Shown here one piece after another: positions 22,085-33,411 of a DNA stretch of 64,000 nucleotides. Every line of letters begins with the position of its first letter. Position 1 is the first letter of the stretch. This DNA is from Podarcis raffonei (taxonomy: Eukaryota > Chordata > Lepidosauria > Squamata > Lacertidae): positions 54,228,001 through 54,292,000 of the forward strand of contig NC_070609.1 of NCBI RefSeq assembly GCF_027172205.1, given 5' to 3'. The notes under the pieces are model-generated. The model was not told where the DNA came from and ran no database searches. It worked only from the letters and a program-made list of their open reading frames with translations. The translations under genes were made by a program, and so were the position numbers.

Positions 22085-22560
22085 CTTCAATGAACTTGCC
22101 GTTTTGGCCTTCCCGCTGGATGCAGATAATCAATCTTGACACGGGGAACGGAAGCCCTTGCAAGGAAGTAGAATTAGAGCAGGGATCTGAGGCAGCAACA
22201 TGAAAAGAGATATTATCAGTATTTTATTAGGAACAATTAAGCTAATACTCAATTAGTTTCCATCCCCGAAGCCAAATGACAGATCGGAAAACAAAGAACG
22301 AGCCCCCGACAAGGTGTTCATTTTCTAATAAATGGCCGGTGCGAGGAATCATTTATTGGTGTTTTGCCCCCCGGTCAAAGTCTCTGGGTGACCTGCCTAG
22401 TGCGAGGCGATGGTGCTGGCCAGATGCCAACATTAACTGTACTTATTACACTCATCCCATGCAGAACGCATCCATCTCTGGCTCAGCTCTGACATCCCAT
22501 TTATTCCAAGATTCATTTGTCATGTCCCCCAATCACCAAAATGAATAGAAACTTCCCAGC
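22085..22560. promoter_or_regulatory. Candidate conserved non-coding element
   Basis: Repeat-free, with strongly regulatory-looking sequence: gcagataatcaatcttgaca, gaacaattaagctaatactc, ttctaataaatggccggtgc and many retained CpGs. The open frame at 22276-22548 has no recognisable domain. I judge it non-coding. Confidence 0.42.
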
Positions 22561-23061
22561 ATGATGGATTGCAGTCCTAATTAGGAGTAAAGACAAGATC
22601 TACACTCAAGTAGGGTTTTCTCTCTCCCTCTCCCTTTCCGGCACCCTTTCTTCTAATACAAAAAGGGTGCCCAGTTAATGTCCTTCTGAAGTGCCCGGGT
22701 GCTCTAGGTCAATGGGTCATCAAGGAGTTGTCACCCTCCCATAAAAGCTTGATTTCCCTGCATCAGAAACACTTTCCAAGGGGGAAGGAACCATTGGACA
22801 CACATTTTTCCCCAGACGTAGGATTTCTCATGGGTAAGACATTAATAGAGAGAGAGAGGGATGGAATCCTCTGGAGAAAGCATGTTAACACTATTGAAGT
22901 CCATCAGATGCTCCCCAAGGCTGTGTAATCAGGCTGGGAAAAGACTCTACCAGTCAGTATAGATAATGTTGAACTCGAAGGACCACTGCACAGCTCATAT
23001 CTCCTTTCAAAGCTCTGCCCTCCCCACCAGGGACCAGTACTTGCAATGAGAAGAGTATAGG
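22561..23061. other. Unique DNA with a SINE-like scrap
   Basis: A short stretch at about 22950-22990 (cagtcagtatagataatgtt) resembles the + strand end of a type 2 SINE. Otherwise unremarkable. Confidence 0.35.
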
Positions 23062-23265
23062 AATGTAGGAAGCTGACTTACACCGAGTCAGACCATTGGG
23101 GTCCATCTAACTCAATTTTTCCTGTACTGACTGGAAGCAGCTCTCCAGGATTTCAGACAGGGCTCTTCTCCCAGCCTTACCTGGAGATGCCTGGGATTGA
23201 ACTTGTGACCTTCTGCATGCAAAAACACTTGCTTTACCACTGAGCTGCATCCTTTCCCTGGCATG
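23062..23265 (-). mobile_element. tRNA-derived SINE (type 2), nearly full length
   Basis: The minus strand reads gcagctcagtggtaaagcaa, ttgcatgcagaaggtcacaa, the middle body, and ends with the reverse of accgagtcagaccattgggg and aggaatgtaggaagct. It is one of the best-kept copies. Confidence 0.88.
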
Positions 23266-24149
23266 GATATATGCAATGATGTCATTTTGTATCATATGAA
23301 TGAAAATATCACACACATACACCATATGAACATCCATAGCATAAACGAATACGAATTTGGAACACACATTAGTATCTAAATTAATCCCAAGGTGGTCTCT
23401 GCTTTCCCAACACCTTTTGCTCATTACAACATCTTGTATCAAAAAGTGGCCATAAACCTTCTATTGATGGCAAAGAGCTTTTAAAAATGTGGAAATTCAA
23501 GGGTGAGACCTCTAAGGAGGCATAATATTTTATGTCTTAATTTATGGGAAGAAAGACTCCTCTTGTTGCCATTAATATAATAATAATAAAATGGCAATGT
23601 CTTCCCTTGTGCAAAGCCTTTGCTTATTTTAAGCACTCTCACAAGCCCCTTTGGCTCCAGAATGGGTTTGCATTATGGAGCTACAAATCAAAGAAACTGG
23701 GATTTTAAAAAAGAAAACTTGGAATGGGTCTGACCAGAAATGCAAGGCAGAACTACACATTCCAAGAAACTTGCATTATTTTATTACTTACTAACAGTGT
23801 TCACATGCCACCCAGTAGCAAGTGTTTCTTGGAGGGGTAGTGAAAGCATTGAAACTCACCAAAAATCACAGAAAAATAAAAATGAATATACAAATTCCAG
23901 GGTACAAATTTCAGAAGCATTGTGTGAAGCAGCACAGAGCAATAGATGCCATCACTAAATAGAGAAAAAGCTATAACCCATCTAAAATTCAATGGATGCA
24001 AAGTCTCACAATAAAGCTGGAAGTAAAAGGGTGGGAAGAGGGGAAGACCTTACACTGGAAATACCACAAGGAAGGTCTTAGGCAGGTCACTCTTGCCTGG
24101 GAGGTCATTCCGTAACTAGGATGCCACTCCTGAGAAGGTCCAAGGTGTC
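23266..24149. other. Unique non-coding DNA
   Basis: No gene or repeat recognised apart from a few ATA units near 23577. Confidence 0.35.
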
Positions 24150-24295
24150 ACAAACTAGGATGCCTTAAAAGAGGACTGGGCAGATTCATAGATGATGATT
24201 CATCAGTAGCTACAAGCCATGATGTCTATTTTTCACAGAGAGTGCTGTTGGGCTGTTTTTGGACTTCCCATGAGTATCTGACAGGCGACTGTAGG
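24150..24295 (+). mobile_element. CR1-type LINE 3' end fragment (subfamily 1)
   Basis: caaactaggatgccttaaaa, gaggactgggcagattcata and agtagctacaagccatgatg follow the subfamily consensus. Confidence 0.65.
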
Positions 24296-24746
24296 GGAGC
24301 ATTCAGACATGAAGAATATTGTGTTAGTTTTTCTGATTATAATGCTATTGCTCCTGTCTCATTTCCTAATATTCCTTTTCCACTGCACTACCTAGAATTA
24401 TGACTTTTTGACCAAGTACACTGGCCCAACTCACTAGATTTCATTCATACCGGGGGGGGGGGAGTGTGGCCATCATTGAATGATGCTGCTAGCCTCCTAC
24501 CCTTCCCACACATGAGTGCTTCTGTTCCTTCATGATTCTCATGAGAGAAAAGGGAGGAAATAAGTGTATCTTGCAACTGCCTCTTCCCATATGAACCTAC
24601 CTGGTCCCTGAGATCATCTTTTGAGAATGTGCCTTTTGGGGAGTGGGGGTTATTGGGTTACTGCTTTTGGTTTGATTTTATATGTTGTGGTCTTGTTGTG
24701 AGCCGCCCTGAGACCTCTGGGTATAGGGCGGTGTCTAAGTTGAATA

Positions 24747-24790
<44 letters not shown>

Positions 24791-25030
24791 CATCTCAAAT
24801 TTTGTCATTTTGCAGTGTCAATTTTCTGGGTGGTGGGGGGCTGCAACCATCTTTTTTTCTGAATCAAATAGTACGGAAATGAACACTAAAGATGTGTTAT
24901 ATTTCATTGGTTGTCCAAAAGTGGCTTTTACATCATGTTAAAGCTCAAATATAATACGGAAATTAACAGTTAGGGAAATGCAAGGGAAATGGAATAAATT
25001 GCTGTAGGAATGCTGGATGTTATGTCATCT
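24296..25030 (+). mobile_element. Unclassified repeat R, + strand, interrupted by a LINE tail
   Basis: The left half follows 26640-26900 (gcattcagacatgaagaata and onward). The right half after 24790 follows 26955-27115 (ccaaaagtggcttttacatc and the end caagggaaatggaataaatt). A LINE 3' tail sits between them. Confidence 0.62.
24640..24789 (+). mobile_element. L2-type LINE 3' tail with (AAT)n
   Basis: gtgagccgccctgagacctc and gggtatagggcggtgtctaa are the usual lizard LINE end, followed by an AAT microsatellite at 24748-24789. Confidence 0.75.
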
Positions 25031-25859
25031 GAAGGTTCTGGGTGGGAAACAGGAGGAAAAGAAAGAAAGAGGGAAGAAACTGCTATCTATAAGCACCCCT
25101 AGTTCTGAATGTTGTTCTGAATATTAGTATTCACTATGGAGGAGCAAACAGCCTTTCATTTTCCTGGTATACTACAAAGGATCACCCTTTTAGTTTTTGC
25201 TCTACATCCAGGTTCTTGCTTCATGGACAGGATGTGATCTTTGCTCTCATTTCTTCCTCCTTTAGGTAACTTTGCATCTTCACCTCTAAGGGTATGCATT
25301 TTGTCCCTCTATCTGTCTTAACTATAATTGGCCAGATTTTGGCACAATTTAAAGGATGAGCCAAATGAACTGATTTAGTCTGAATATACCCTAAAAGCAA
25401 AATCCTGAAAACCACTTTCAAAGCAATCTTTCTGCTTCTGCGAAGAGGGATAATTTAATCTTCGTCATTGGCCTGTCTCTGTCAAAGAGAACAATGGATA
25501 GTCTATTCACAACTGATGACTATATAGAAATTAATATTAGTAAAAGGTGTCCATTTAGTGTCTCACCTTCTGTGCTAAAGGTGACAGGTGTGATGGATGC
25601 CTCCCCAGACAATGGATTTATCTTTAAAATGGGGTAATTACACAGGGGATGCATGGTTGACATAATGACATTGTGGTTTTATATTAATAAAGGAAAGAAA
25701 GAATCCTCCTCCAAGCAGAAGACAGTATGGTCAAGCCAAGTCATATTCTTGACTGTGTAAGGGTGAAATTTTGTAACTTTAGTAAAAAATAATAACTGTT
25801 TCCCTTGTGTATGCATATATAACAGGTTCTTTCTCATGCATTGGCATTGCAGCTGGGCT
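25031..25859. other. Unique DNA; 25430-25680 possibly regulatory
   Basis: Contains agagaacaatggatag and gacaatggatttatc (SOX-like cores). No coding exon is seen. Confidence 0.28.
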
Positions 25860-26080
25860 AAGTTCAAGGTGTTAGTGCTGGTGTATGAAGCTTGAGATCA
25901 GGGTGCCTAAAAGTTTGTCTTGTCCTTTATATATCCAACTGATCACTGCAGTCTGTGGGAGAGGGCATCTTACAGATGCCATAGCACCAGAAGATCCCTT
26001 CTGCTTGAGAGGCAGAATCAGGCCATAAGTGAGATGGCACCTACCCTCCTGTTACGTATCAAGACAGGTGCTGCCTCTGC
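25860..26080 (+). mobile_element. Diverged L2/CR1 ORF2-like fragment
   Basis: The start gctaagttcaaggtgttagt encodes AKFKVLVLVYEA, resembling the 'QFKVLVLTYKAL' motif of L2/CR1 reverse-transcriptase C-termini. A similar piece lies at 30535. It is weak and broken. Confidence 0.45.
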
Positions 26081-26639
26081 CGTCTTGTTGGCTTTTGTTG
26101 GAGATCTTTTTGTTTCAACAAATCTTCTAAATGAATATTTTTTATGCCAGCCAATATCTGCATCGGATTTGAAATGGTTCTTAGAAATGTAATTGTTTTT
26201 TCAACTGTTTTTATATATCCAGTTCTTTTACATATGCTTTTAGGGTATTGCAAATTTGCTTCGGGTTGTTTTGTAGGAAACAATTCAGAAATGAAGTCAG
26301 TCAAACCCTCCTTGTGTTTCAGGAACTGCTGAGGTTAGAAGGACCATAACTCAATAGTTCAGCTTCTGCTTTCCATGGGTCCCAGTTTCAGCGCCAGGTA
26401 CACATGGGAAAGACAACCCCCACCTCTGCTTTGAAACCAGCCTGAATGAACTTCAAATTGGGCAGGGGGAGCATCTCCGATGCTTCCACAGCTCCTTCTG
26501 GTGGTCCATACCATCTGGAGAACACTGGGTATTCAAAGGCTGGATTAAGCCGGGTTGGAAATTACTGCGACTTCCCATGAGCCTTTGGGACGAAGTGGGA
26601 TTATTGGGGGGGGGATCTTATGAAACAATAATATACACA

Positions 26640-27115
26640 GGACATATGAGATTTATGGTGCATTCAGACATGGGTAATTGTGTTCGTTTTCTTGGTTATG
26701 ATAATAGCACTTGTGTTCTCTTTTCTAATGTTCCTTTCACACTACAGCATCTGTTGTTTTATGAAATGGTGACTGATACACTGGCACGACATGTTCAGTT
26801 TAATTTACAGCAGTGGGTGTGGTGTGACACAGCAACCAAGGTCTTTGGACAACATCACTGCTCCCCACACCCCTTCTCACAAGTGTGTGTTTATGTTCCT
26901 CCATGATGGCCCCATGAAAACAGCAGGAAAGAACTGTATGCCAGTATACTGCCCCAAATTCTGTCACTTTACTCCCACAATTTCCCAGGTTAGGGAGGCT
27001 GCATATTCCATTAACTTTCTGGAAATGGCTTCTATGTCTTGGGAAAGCTCAAATACAATGCAAAAATTAACAGTTGTGGAAACATTGGTGAAATAGAATA
27101 AACTGCCATATGAAT
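26640..27115 (+). mobile_element. Unclassified repeat R, fullest copy
   Basis: It shares long similarity with 24296-25030 and, reversed, 13376-13606. The termini tgcattcagacatg and ccatatgaatgca look like short inverted repeats, which would make it a non-autonomous DNA transposon. It has no recognisable protein. Confidence 0.6.
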
Positions 27116-27172
27116 GCAGCCTTACTGGCACCTGCTGTTATTTGTACCAATAAAGATAACCAGATGCTTTGA

Positions 27173-27225
27173 AATAAAATAAAATAAAAAATAAAATAAA
27201 AAATAAAATAAAATAAAATAAAATA
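27173..27225. repeat. (AAAAT)n microsatellite
   Basis: About ten units with some AAAAAT variants. Confidence 0.92.
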
Positions 27226-27289
27226 GCAGCAAGCCTTTTGGGATAATACAGCCATCACTGGGATTATGAACAAGCTGATCTTCATTTAA

Positions 27290-27720
27290 TTCCCTCTGCA
27301 GTCACCACAGAATAAATGCCTGATAATTATACGCCCCCAGGTGCCGTGATCAGAAATATTCTATTTAATGTCTCAGCCATATCGTCAGGAAGGCATCTTA
27401 TAAATAGCTGTTGATTTCCCTGTTCATGCAAATAATCTCTTTGCAGGGAAAGAGCTTCTTAGAGAGCAGAAGTACCACCTCTCTCCTCAAATTCCATTTC
27501 AGATGTTTGATTCCCAAGGGAAAAGGAATTGGATCACATCAGGAAGGAAAGGAAAGAAGAGGGGTGGGGGGAACTGCGGGCTAGATTAAGGATGTTATAA
27601 TAATATTCCTTTGTTCAGCATCTGCGTGCTGGAGAGATTACACAATCTTTGCCCGATCTCGGTTGAGGGGATTTGAAACTACTTGTCGACAATCTTGAGA
27701 CTGGATGAAAGGAACATACA
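27290..27720. promoter_or_regulatory. Candidate conserved non-coding element
   Basis: Repeat-free with cctgataattatacgccccc, catgcaaataatctctttgc (an octamer-like ATGCAAAT site) and gggctagattaaggatgtta, and retained CpGs. No coding potential. Confidence 0.4.
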
Positions 27721-27945
27721 GTCCTTTCTCGTGTCCCCCATGCTGACCTCTCTGGGTTCAGAACAGCAGCTAGAATTCATGAGCCCCTTTTCACCATTTA
27801 GTTTTGTATGTAGTCAAAACATGCTGCAGTAACACTCTTGGGCACACTGGGAAATGCAAACTTCTGAAAATGTATCCAGTATAGCATATGCCAGGAAAAC
27901 TATAAAACTACTTCCAAGCTGTGACTCCAACTTGAGGCAGAGACT

Positions 27946-28045
27946 GAGGCTCCATCCGCACTATGCATTTAAAGCTTTAAACAGTCATGGCTTCGTTCAC
28001 AGAATCCTGCAAAATGTGTGTGTGTGCGCCTCAGCTGCAAATAGC
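27946..28045. mobile_element. Half copy of palindromic MITE (family B)
   Basis: ccatccgcactatgcattta and taaacagtcatggcttcgtt match one arm of the adjacent full copy. Confidence 0.6.
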
Positions 28046-28049
28046 ACTA

Positions 28050-28374
28050 AAGGTACATTCACACCCTACATTTAGTCACTATCATCTCACTTTAAATAGT
28101 CATGGCTTCCCCCAAAGAATTCTGGGAGATGTAGTTTGTTAAGAGTGCTGAGAGGTGCTTTAAGAATCCTATCCTCCTCCCAGAGCTTCAATTCCCAAAG
28201 TGGTTCAACAATCAGTGCCTCTTTCACAGGTAAGTCTGGGAGTTGTAGTTCTGGGATGGGAACAGGTCTTCTCACAAGTTAACAAACTGCATTTCCCAGA
28301 ATTCTTTGGGGGAAAGTCCTTACTGTTTAAAGTGGTATCCTGGTGCTATAAATGTACAGTGTGAATGTGGCCTA
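28050..28374. mobile_element. Large-palindrome MITE (family B), full copy
   Basis: About 320 bp folding on itself. ggtacattcacaccctacat at the left pairs with the reverse of aaatgtacagtgtgaatgtg at the right. ccaaagaattctgggagatg pairs with catttcccagaattctttgg inside. Confidence 0.8.
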
Positions 28375-28414
28375 AGTTTGGAAACGTCTGCTCTTAATTC
28401 TGACTGTGCACACA

Positions 28415-28542
28415 CTCCCTTAGGCAATGTCATTATGTTATTTGGGTTTTGTTTGTTAAAGAAGAAAGGTTTACAATATTGTAAACCTTTCTTCTTTAAC
28501 AACAATAAAGATTCCAGACCATAACGACATTGCCTGAGGGAG
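28415..28542. repeat. Near-perfect palindrome, about 126 bp
   Basis: The centre 28453-28502 is a perfect 50-bp palindrome with no spacer (25-base arms meeting at aat|att). Outward it continues imperfectly: cattaggcaatg-type sequence at 28415-28436 (ctcccttaggcaatgtcatt) pairs with aacgacattgcctgagggag at 28523-28542. It could be a MITE or a fold-back made during replication or assembly. A transcript would form a long hairpin. Confidence 0.88.
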
Positions 28543-28965
28543 AAAAGGGAGGTTGTGGGGGGATATATTAGTAGGAAATTTGCCGACCACTTTTAACAAG
28601 AAGGAACATGTTGAGATGAGTGAGACAATGCATACCAAATGAATTTAAGCAAACTATTAAGAGAAGCTGGCCAATATTTTTTCTTCCCTCCCCTTTTTGC
28701 AATGTTTTTGTCCAATTGCAAACAAGGCACATACGAAGCTTCCCCAATTCCAATCGCCTGGAGAAGAGCCACTTCACTGGATGCTGCCAATGATTAACAT
28801 GTCAGGCGTGCAATTTCCGTTTGCAGAAGACTGACGCCAAAGCACATGTGCTGGTGGGCGTGAGAGGTTCCAGCAGGGATGGAGGGCTAAGTAAAAGGTT
28901 TGCATATGATGGACACCTTTAGGGATTGGAGAGAAATTTCGTGATGGGCCTATGCAGCTATCCTT
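28543..28965. other. Unique non-coding DNA
   Basis: Nothing recognised. Confidence 0.35.
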
Positions 28966-28969
28966 TGAA

Positions 28970-29095
28970 ATATATGCTTCTCCGAATTTTGCAGTGCAGT
29001 TCTCCGACCCCCAAAATTCGTATAAAAAATGCATATATAACAGGGAATGTGTGCCTAAAAATGCATGTATTACTGAAAAAAGCTCCCACACTATA
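28970..29095. repeat. Interspersed repeat S fragment
   Basis: ttctccgaattttgcagtgc and taaaaaatgcatatataaca recur with variation near 51240-51440 and 58320-58445. Class unknown. Confidence 0.5.
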
Positions 29096-29283
29096 CATTG
29101 ATTTGTTTTATTACCTGCCCTTCACAGGGCGGGTCACTGCAATGCAAAAAATACAATATTAAAAACCACTTACAACTCTTCAACCATCTCTCTCTTACAC
29201 AGAGAGGCATGCAACCTCCCCACTCTTTTTTCACACACACAACTTTACCCCTTCTCACACATGCAAATATTTCCTGTTTTGCC

Positions 29284-29334
29284 CTCTCTCCTTCTCTCTC
29301 TCTCTCTCTTCTCCCTTTCCCTCTCTCTCTTACA
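29284..29334. repeat. CT-rich low-complexity tract
   Basis: Mostly CT dinucleotides with interruptions. Confidence 0.85.
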
Positions 29335-29556
29335 GACACCCCCCCCTTCCAATGCAATGTGGCCCAAATCTGGGATGCCATCTCCTGGGTCAGAAATCCT
29401 GCACAGGTCACGTGACCCACACAAGATTGCGGACACAGAAAAACCCCTTTTCTCGGGGTGAGATCTCAGCTCAAAATTGCACGAGAGAAAGACACCTAAA
29501 ATGGCCCTGTCCTGGATGTCCCAGTTTTTCTGTGGCAGTTAATGGGTATGCACTTC

Positions 29557-29558
<2 letters not shown>

Positions 29559-29594
<36 letters not shown>
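29559..29594. repeat. (CA)n microsatellite
   Basis: About 17 CA units. Confidence 0.95.
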
Positions 29595-29595
<1 letters not shown>

Positions 29596-29599
29596 CCAC

Positions 29600-30530
29600 T
29601 TATCCACTCCCCCTCTCTTTCACACACATACACTTTAATCTCCCTACATAGCTCCCAACACAGCCAATACGATGCTCCCATGTTTAGGAGAAGGTTAAAG
29701 TCTTGATTTAGCAGAAGCATGAGCGCACTGATGCTTTGTATATCAGAATTTCTGGAGTGTGGAGGCTTTAACTACCACCACCCCAAAATCCTGATGCAGC
29801 CAAGGAAAGAGCAGCATGACCAACAAGATCTGTGAGAAGACTGTTCAGGCAAATGCTAATTTCTCCTCCCTGCAGAGTTCTTATTGGTGGGGAGTGGGAG
29901 AAAAGGTAGCTCTGTTTCGAACTATCCCTGGCCTGTAACCTGACCTTCAATTTCCAGGGATGATTTTACTGGCAAGGACATGGAGCATGCCCTCCTCCTT
30001 CACATTGTTGTTGCTTCTGTCCCACAGAAGTGTATAGAGGTAATGAATGGACAGAGAATGTGACAAGCTCTCCCAATTCCACTGCTCTTTGTTTTGCTCA
30101 GAGTACGGAAATAACCCACCACAGGAGCCCAGACCTTTCTGGCAGCTTGGAAGCCATGATTGTGCAAAATCTGTCTGAAATGCAAACATCTGGTATTCTC
30201 ATTATACCAAGCTTACTCCTTCTACAGGGACTAGAAATGTATCTCCAGGAGGGAACAAGTTTAAGATGTTGCAACAGCCCATGCTTTGTACACAGAATAT
30301 AAAGGCACATTTCTAGATGGAGACACATACATGTTCTCCCCTCTGCATGTCCACAAATGTCATTTAGAATTGCACTGGAGCCACTAAACAAAGAAACGGA
30401 AATCTATCTTGCTGGGATGAAAAGCAGAGATCTTATGTTCACCCTATTTGCGCCACTAGAGTTATTGTGCTGTCATGCCATGCTGACTGTTGAGGAAGCA
30501 TTGCCCTCACATTTACCTCCTCAATGATAC
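29600..30530. other. Unique non-coding DNA
   Basis: No gene or clear repeat recognised. Confidence 0.35.
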
Positions 30531-30534
30531 CATT

Positions 30535-30692
30535 ATTAGCCATTGGGCTAAGTTCAAGGTGCTGTTACTGTGTGTAAAAGCCCTATGTAGCTGTGCCCAG
30601 ATACCTAAAACATCGCTCCAACGATACACCCAACCAATAACTCCATTCTGCAGAAGCGGTCCTCCTTCACTTTGATCTGAGCCATAAGACCT
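30535..30692 (+). mobile_element. Diverged L2/CR1 ORF2-like fragment
   Basis: gggctaagttcaaggtgctg encodes AKFKVLLL, parallel to the copy at 25860, and the frame continues 'CAQIPKTSLQRYTQPITP'. Confidence 0.5.
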
Positions 30693-30694
30693 CC

Positions 30695-30895
30695 AGAATC
30701 ATAGAATTGTAGAATTGGAAGGGGTACCAAGGGTCTTCTAGTCCAACCCCCTGCAATGCAGGAATCACAGGTGACAGGTGGTCATCCAACCTCTGTTTAA
30801 AACCCCCCAACAAAGTAGGGTTCACCACCTTCTAAGGGAGTGTATTCCACTGTCTAACAGCTCTTAGCCATCAGAAAGCTATTTGTAACATTTAG
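30695..30895 (-). mobile_element. CR1 LINE 3' end (subfamily 2), minus strand
   Basis: atcatagaattgtagaattg, tctagtccaaccccctgcaa and ccaacctctgtttaaaaccc are the reversed CR1 3' UTR. Confidence 0.85.
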
Positions 30896-31167
30896 TTGGA
30901 ATCTCCTTTCTTGTTCCATTGGTTTGAGTCCCACCCAATGTAGGAACCAGGTCTGTAGTGTGGCAGCACCTAATCTTTGAAAGACCTCCCCATTCCACAT
31001 GAGGCAAGCAACAGCTCAGTTGTTCTTCCAATGACTCCTAAAGACCTTCCATGACCAGCAAGCCATATATACAGTGCTTTTTTCTTTTAAAAAAATGTTT
31101 AGGGATACTCTCATTTTCTCTCATTTTGACTCAATCAAATCACCATTTTATAGTTCAAATTGGGGAA

Positions 31168-31171
31168 AATA

Positions 31172-31229
<58 letters not shown>

Positions 31230-31230
31230 T
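31168..31230. repeat. (AAT)n microsatellite at a LINE 3' end
   Basis: About 21 units abutting the 3' end of the minus-strand LINE. Confidence 0.95.
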
Positions 31231-31735
31231 CTTTATTGTCATTGCCCCCTCTCAGGGACAACGAAATTACTCGACTGCTCCATAAAAACACTAATTAAAA
31301 CAATACAGTATAGTACAGCAAGGAAGATTAGATGACTTTCAAAGTCCAGGCTTCCCATTCAGGGCTGAGATCGCTCTGGAGAAGAAGCTGTTCTTAAGAC
31401 GGCTCGTTCTTGTCTTCATCGTCCTGTATCTCCGTCCCGACGGCAGGAGCTCGAAGAGACAGTGACCAGGATGCGATGGATCTTTTACTATGTCCAGTGC
31501 CTTCCTATGGCACCTTGTGGCATAAATCTGCTCTAAGGTGGAGAGTGGGCAGCCAACAATGCTCTCTGCTGCCTTAACAACTCTGCACAACCCCATCCTG
31601 TCCTGGGTAGTACAGCTTCCGTACCACACACATAAGCCATAAGTGAGCACGCTCTCAATGGCACAGTAAAATAAATACAGTAAATGGACAAAAGTACAAA
31701 GATTCACAAAATATTTAGGGGTATTCATACCCCTG
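31231..31735 (-). mobile_element. Rex1/L2-group LINE ORF2 C-terminus and 3' UTR
   Basis: The minus strand 31339-31728 encodes about 129 residues with FYCAIESVLTYGLCVWYGSC, then VVKAAESIVGCPLSTLEQI, ALDIVKDPSHPGHCLFELLP and SGRRYRTMKTRTSRLKNSFF. This is a familiar end of fish and reptile L2/Rex1-group reverse transcriptases, beyond the catalytic core. A short 3' UTR (gacaacgaaattac on the + strand) and the TTA tail follow. The open frame through this part suggests moderate age. It is 5' truncated. Confidence 0.82.
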
Positions 31736-31739
31736 CATC

Positions 31740-33085
31740 CCCCCAGAAGAAAAATACTCTGTGTAGTATTTTTTTATTGATTTTTAATGTTCTTACTCAT
31801 CACTTGGATGTGTTTCATGGGAAGTGATTGGGAAATGAAATAAATAGTGCTAGCATCGGGGAGCGTAATAATAAGGTGGCAAAGCAGCAGTTAGGCTCAG
31901 CATTAGTAACTGCAGGGAGACCTTACCAAAAGAAAACACAAGCAGGTGACAGGTTTGCGAAAGGGAAGGGGCAGAAGTATTGCACAGAACTCATTGCTCA
32001 TGATCTGCAATGCCTTCCAAGGTGTATGGCAAGCATTTATTGGCACACATGCTAATGTGGATAAAATCTATTGGGTTCTTGGAAAAATAATCACTTCATC
32101 CTTGTTACCGGAGGGCTGAATCTGGGTCAACAGATGCATTTTGGATAGGCACCAATTCTTAAATGATTTAGGATTCTGATCTGGGGAGGTGGGATGGGAG
32201 GGGGAAGGTTAGACTCTACAACAATTCACAGCAGAAGGAGTGCCCTTTGCTCAATGTCCAATTTTGTTTGCTTGCCTCCTCTTACATCTCTGTGAGCCCT
32301 GAATGTTATAAAACACATCTCTCATAAACAGAGAAGGGATTCGGCTAAACAGCTCTAATGGGCACCAATGCTCCGGATTATAGCTTGATACAAGTTCAAG
32401 TTATTTATATGTGTTTCAACTGAAAACATCCCGTCTGGATTTTGAATATCACAAGATTAATCTTGCTAAGGCATAACCGTGCAGATGGTCAGACAAGAAA
32501 AATTAGACAAATATGAAAATAATAATAATATACTCTTCTTGTGCAACGGAAAATATGATTTATTTTCCAAGGAGATTATAACCGGAGCTACTGTAGCAAA
32601 GAAAATCTGATCTTGCAGAAACATTCTCTCTCTTTTTGGCTCCAAATTTCCTTTGTCTTTTAAACACATGCCTCATTCAGCCCAAAGGTGATCAAGAAAT
32701 CTAAAGCTCACCTCCACTCCTCAAACATGTAAAAAAAAAAAAAAAGGTTTGATAAGCTAAGCAGGCATTTCTACTCTTTATAACCTAAAGGCAGGATTAC
32801 AGTAATGCACTGTAAACTGGGATGTCCTTAAGAACATAAGAATTGTTTTGAGTGATTCCAGCTAAAAGTTTCATTTTGCAGGCAGCCCAGAAAACTATTC
32901 TTACTGGGTGACTGAAAAATGGAGTGAATCAATAAAATTGAAATCAGGACCAAGGCTGCTCTTCAGAAGGATCTGGCCCTATTCTCTCTAACCAGGTGCT
33001 CTCTACATGTTTTGGACTATGATGCCCAGTATTGCTGATTTGCTGCCTTGGGTTGAATGTCCTGAATCTTCCAACATTTGGCTTC
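31740..33085. other. Unique DNA with two regulatory-looking blocks
   Basis: Blocks at about 31800-32080 and 32180-32480 are repeat-free with attcggctaaacagctctaa and caagattaatcttgctaagg. A run of A lies at 32731-32745. No coding exon. Confidence 0.32.
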
Positions 33086-33087
33086 AT

Positions 33088-33172
33088 TGGATTATAGAAT
33101 CATAGAGTTGGAAAGGACCCAAAGGGTTGTCTAGTCCAACCCCCTGCAATGTGGGAATCTCGAAATCTCAAA
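33088..33172 (-). mobile_element. CR1 LINE 3' tail (subfamily 2), minus strand
   Basis: atcatagagttggaaaggac and tagtccaaccccctgcaatg. Confidence 0.8.
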
Positions 33173-33411
33173 AGGCTTTCAATTGCCCACAAATATTACT
33201 TTTCTATTGCCCCAGCACCTCTTCTAAGTGAGTTCCCAAATGTGATGTAGATATCTGAGCCATGGGGGACCACGAACAGTGACTCCCTCAAAGATCTCAG
33301 TGATCAGGCAGAGATATTATCGGACAGTCCTTTGGTATCCTGGTATACATGAGTGGCATTCAACTAAGTTTTACTCTGAGTAGATGCATTGAAATTAATT
33401 ATTGTGACTAA

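Noticed and set aside
23062-23265. Possible tRNA gene on the minus strand
   Set aside because: Box A and B-like motifs are present, but the sequence continues into the SINE body and many similar copies exist.
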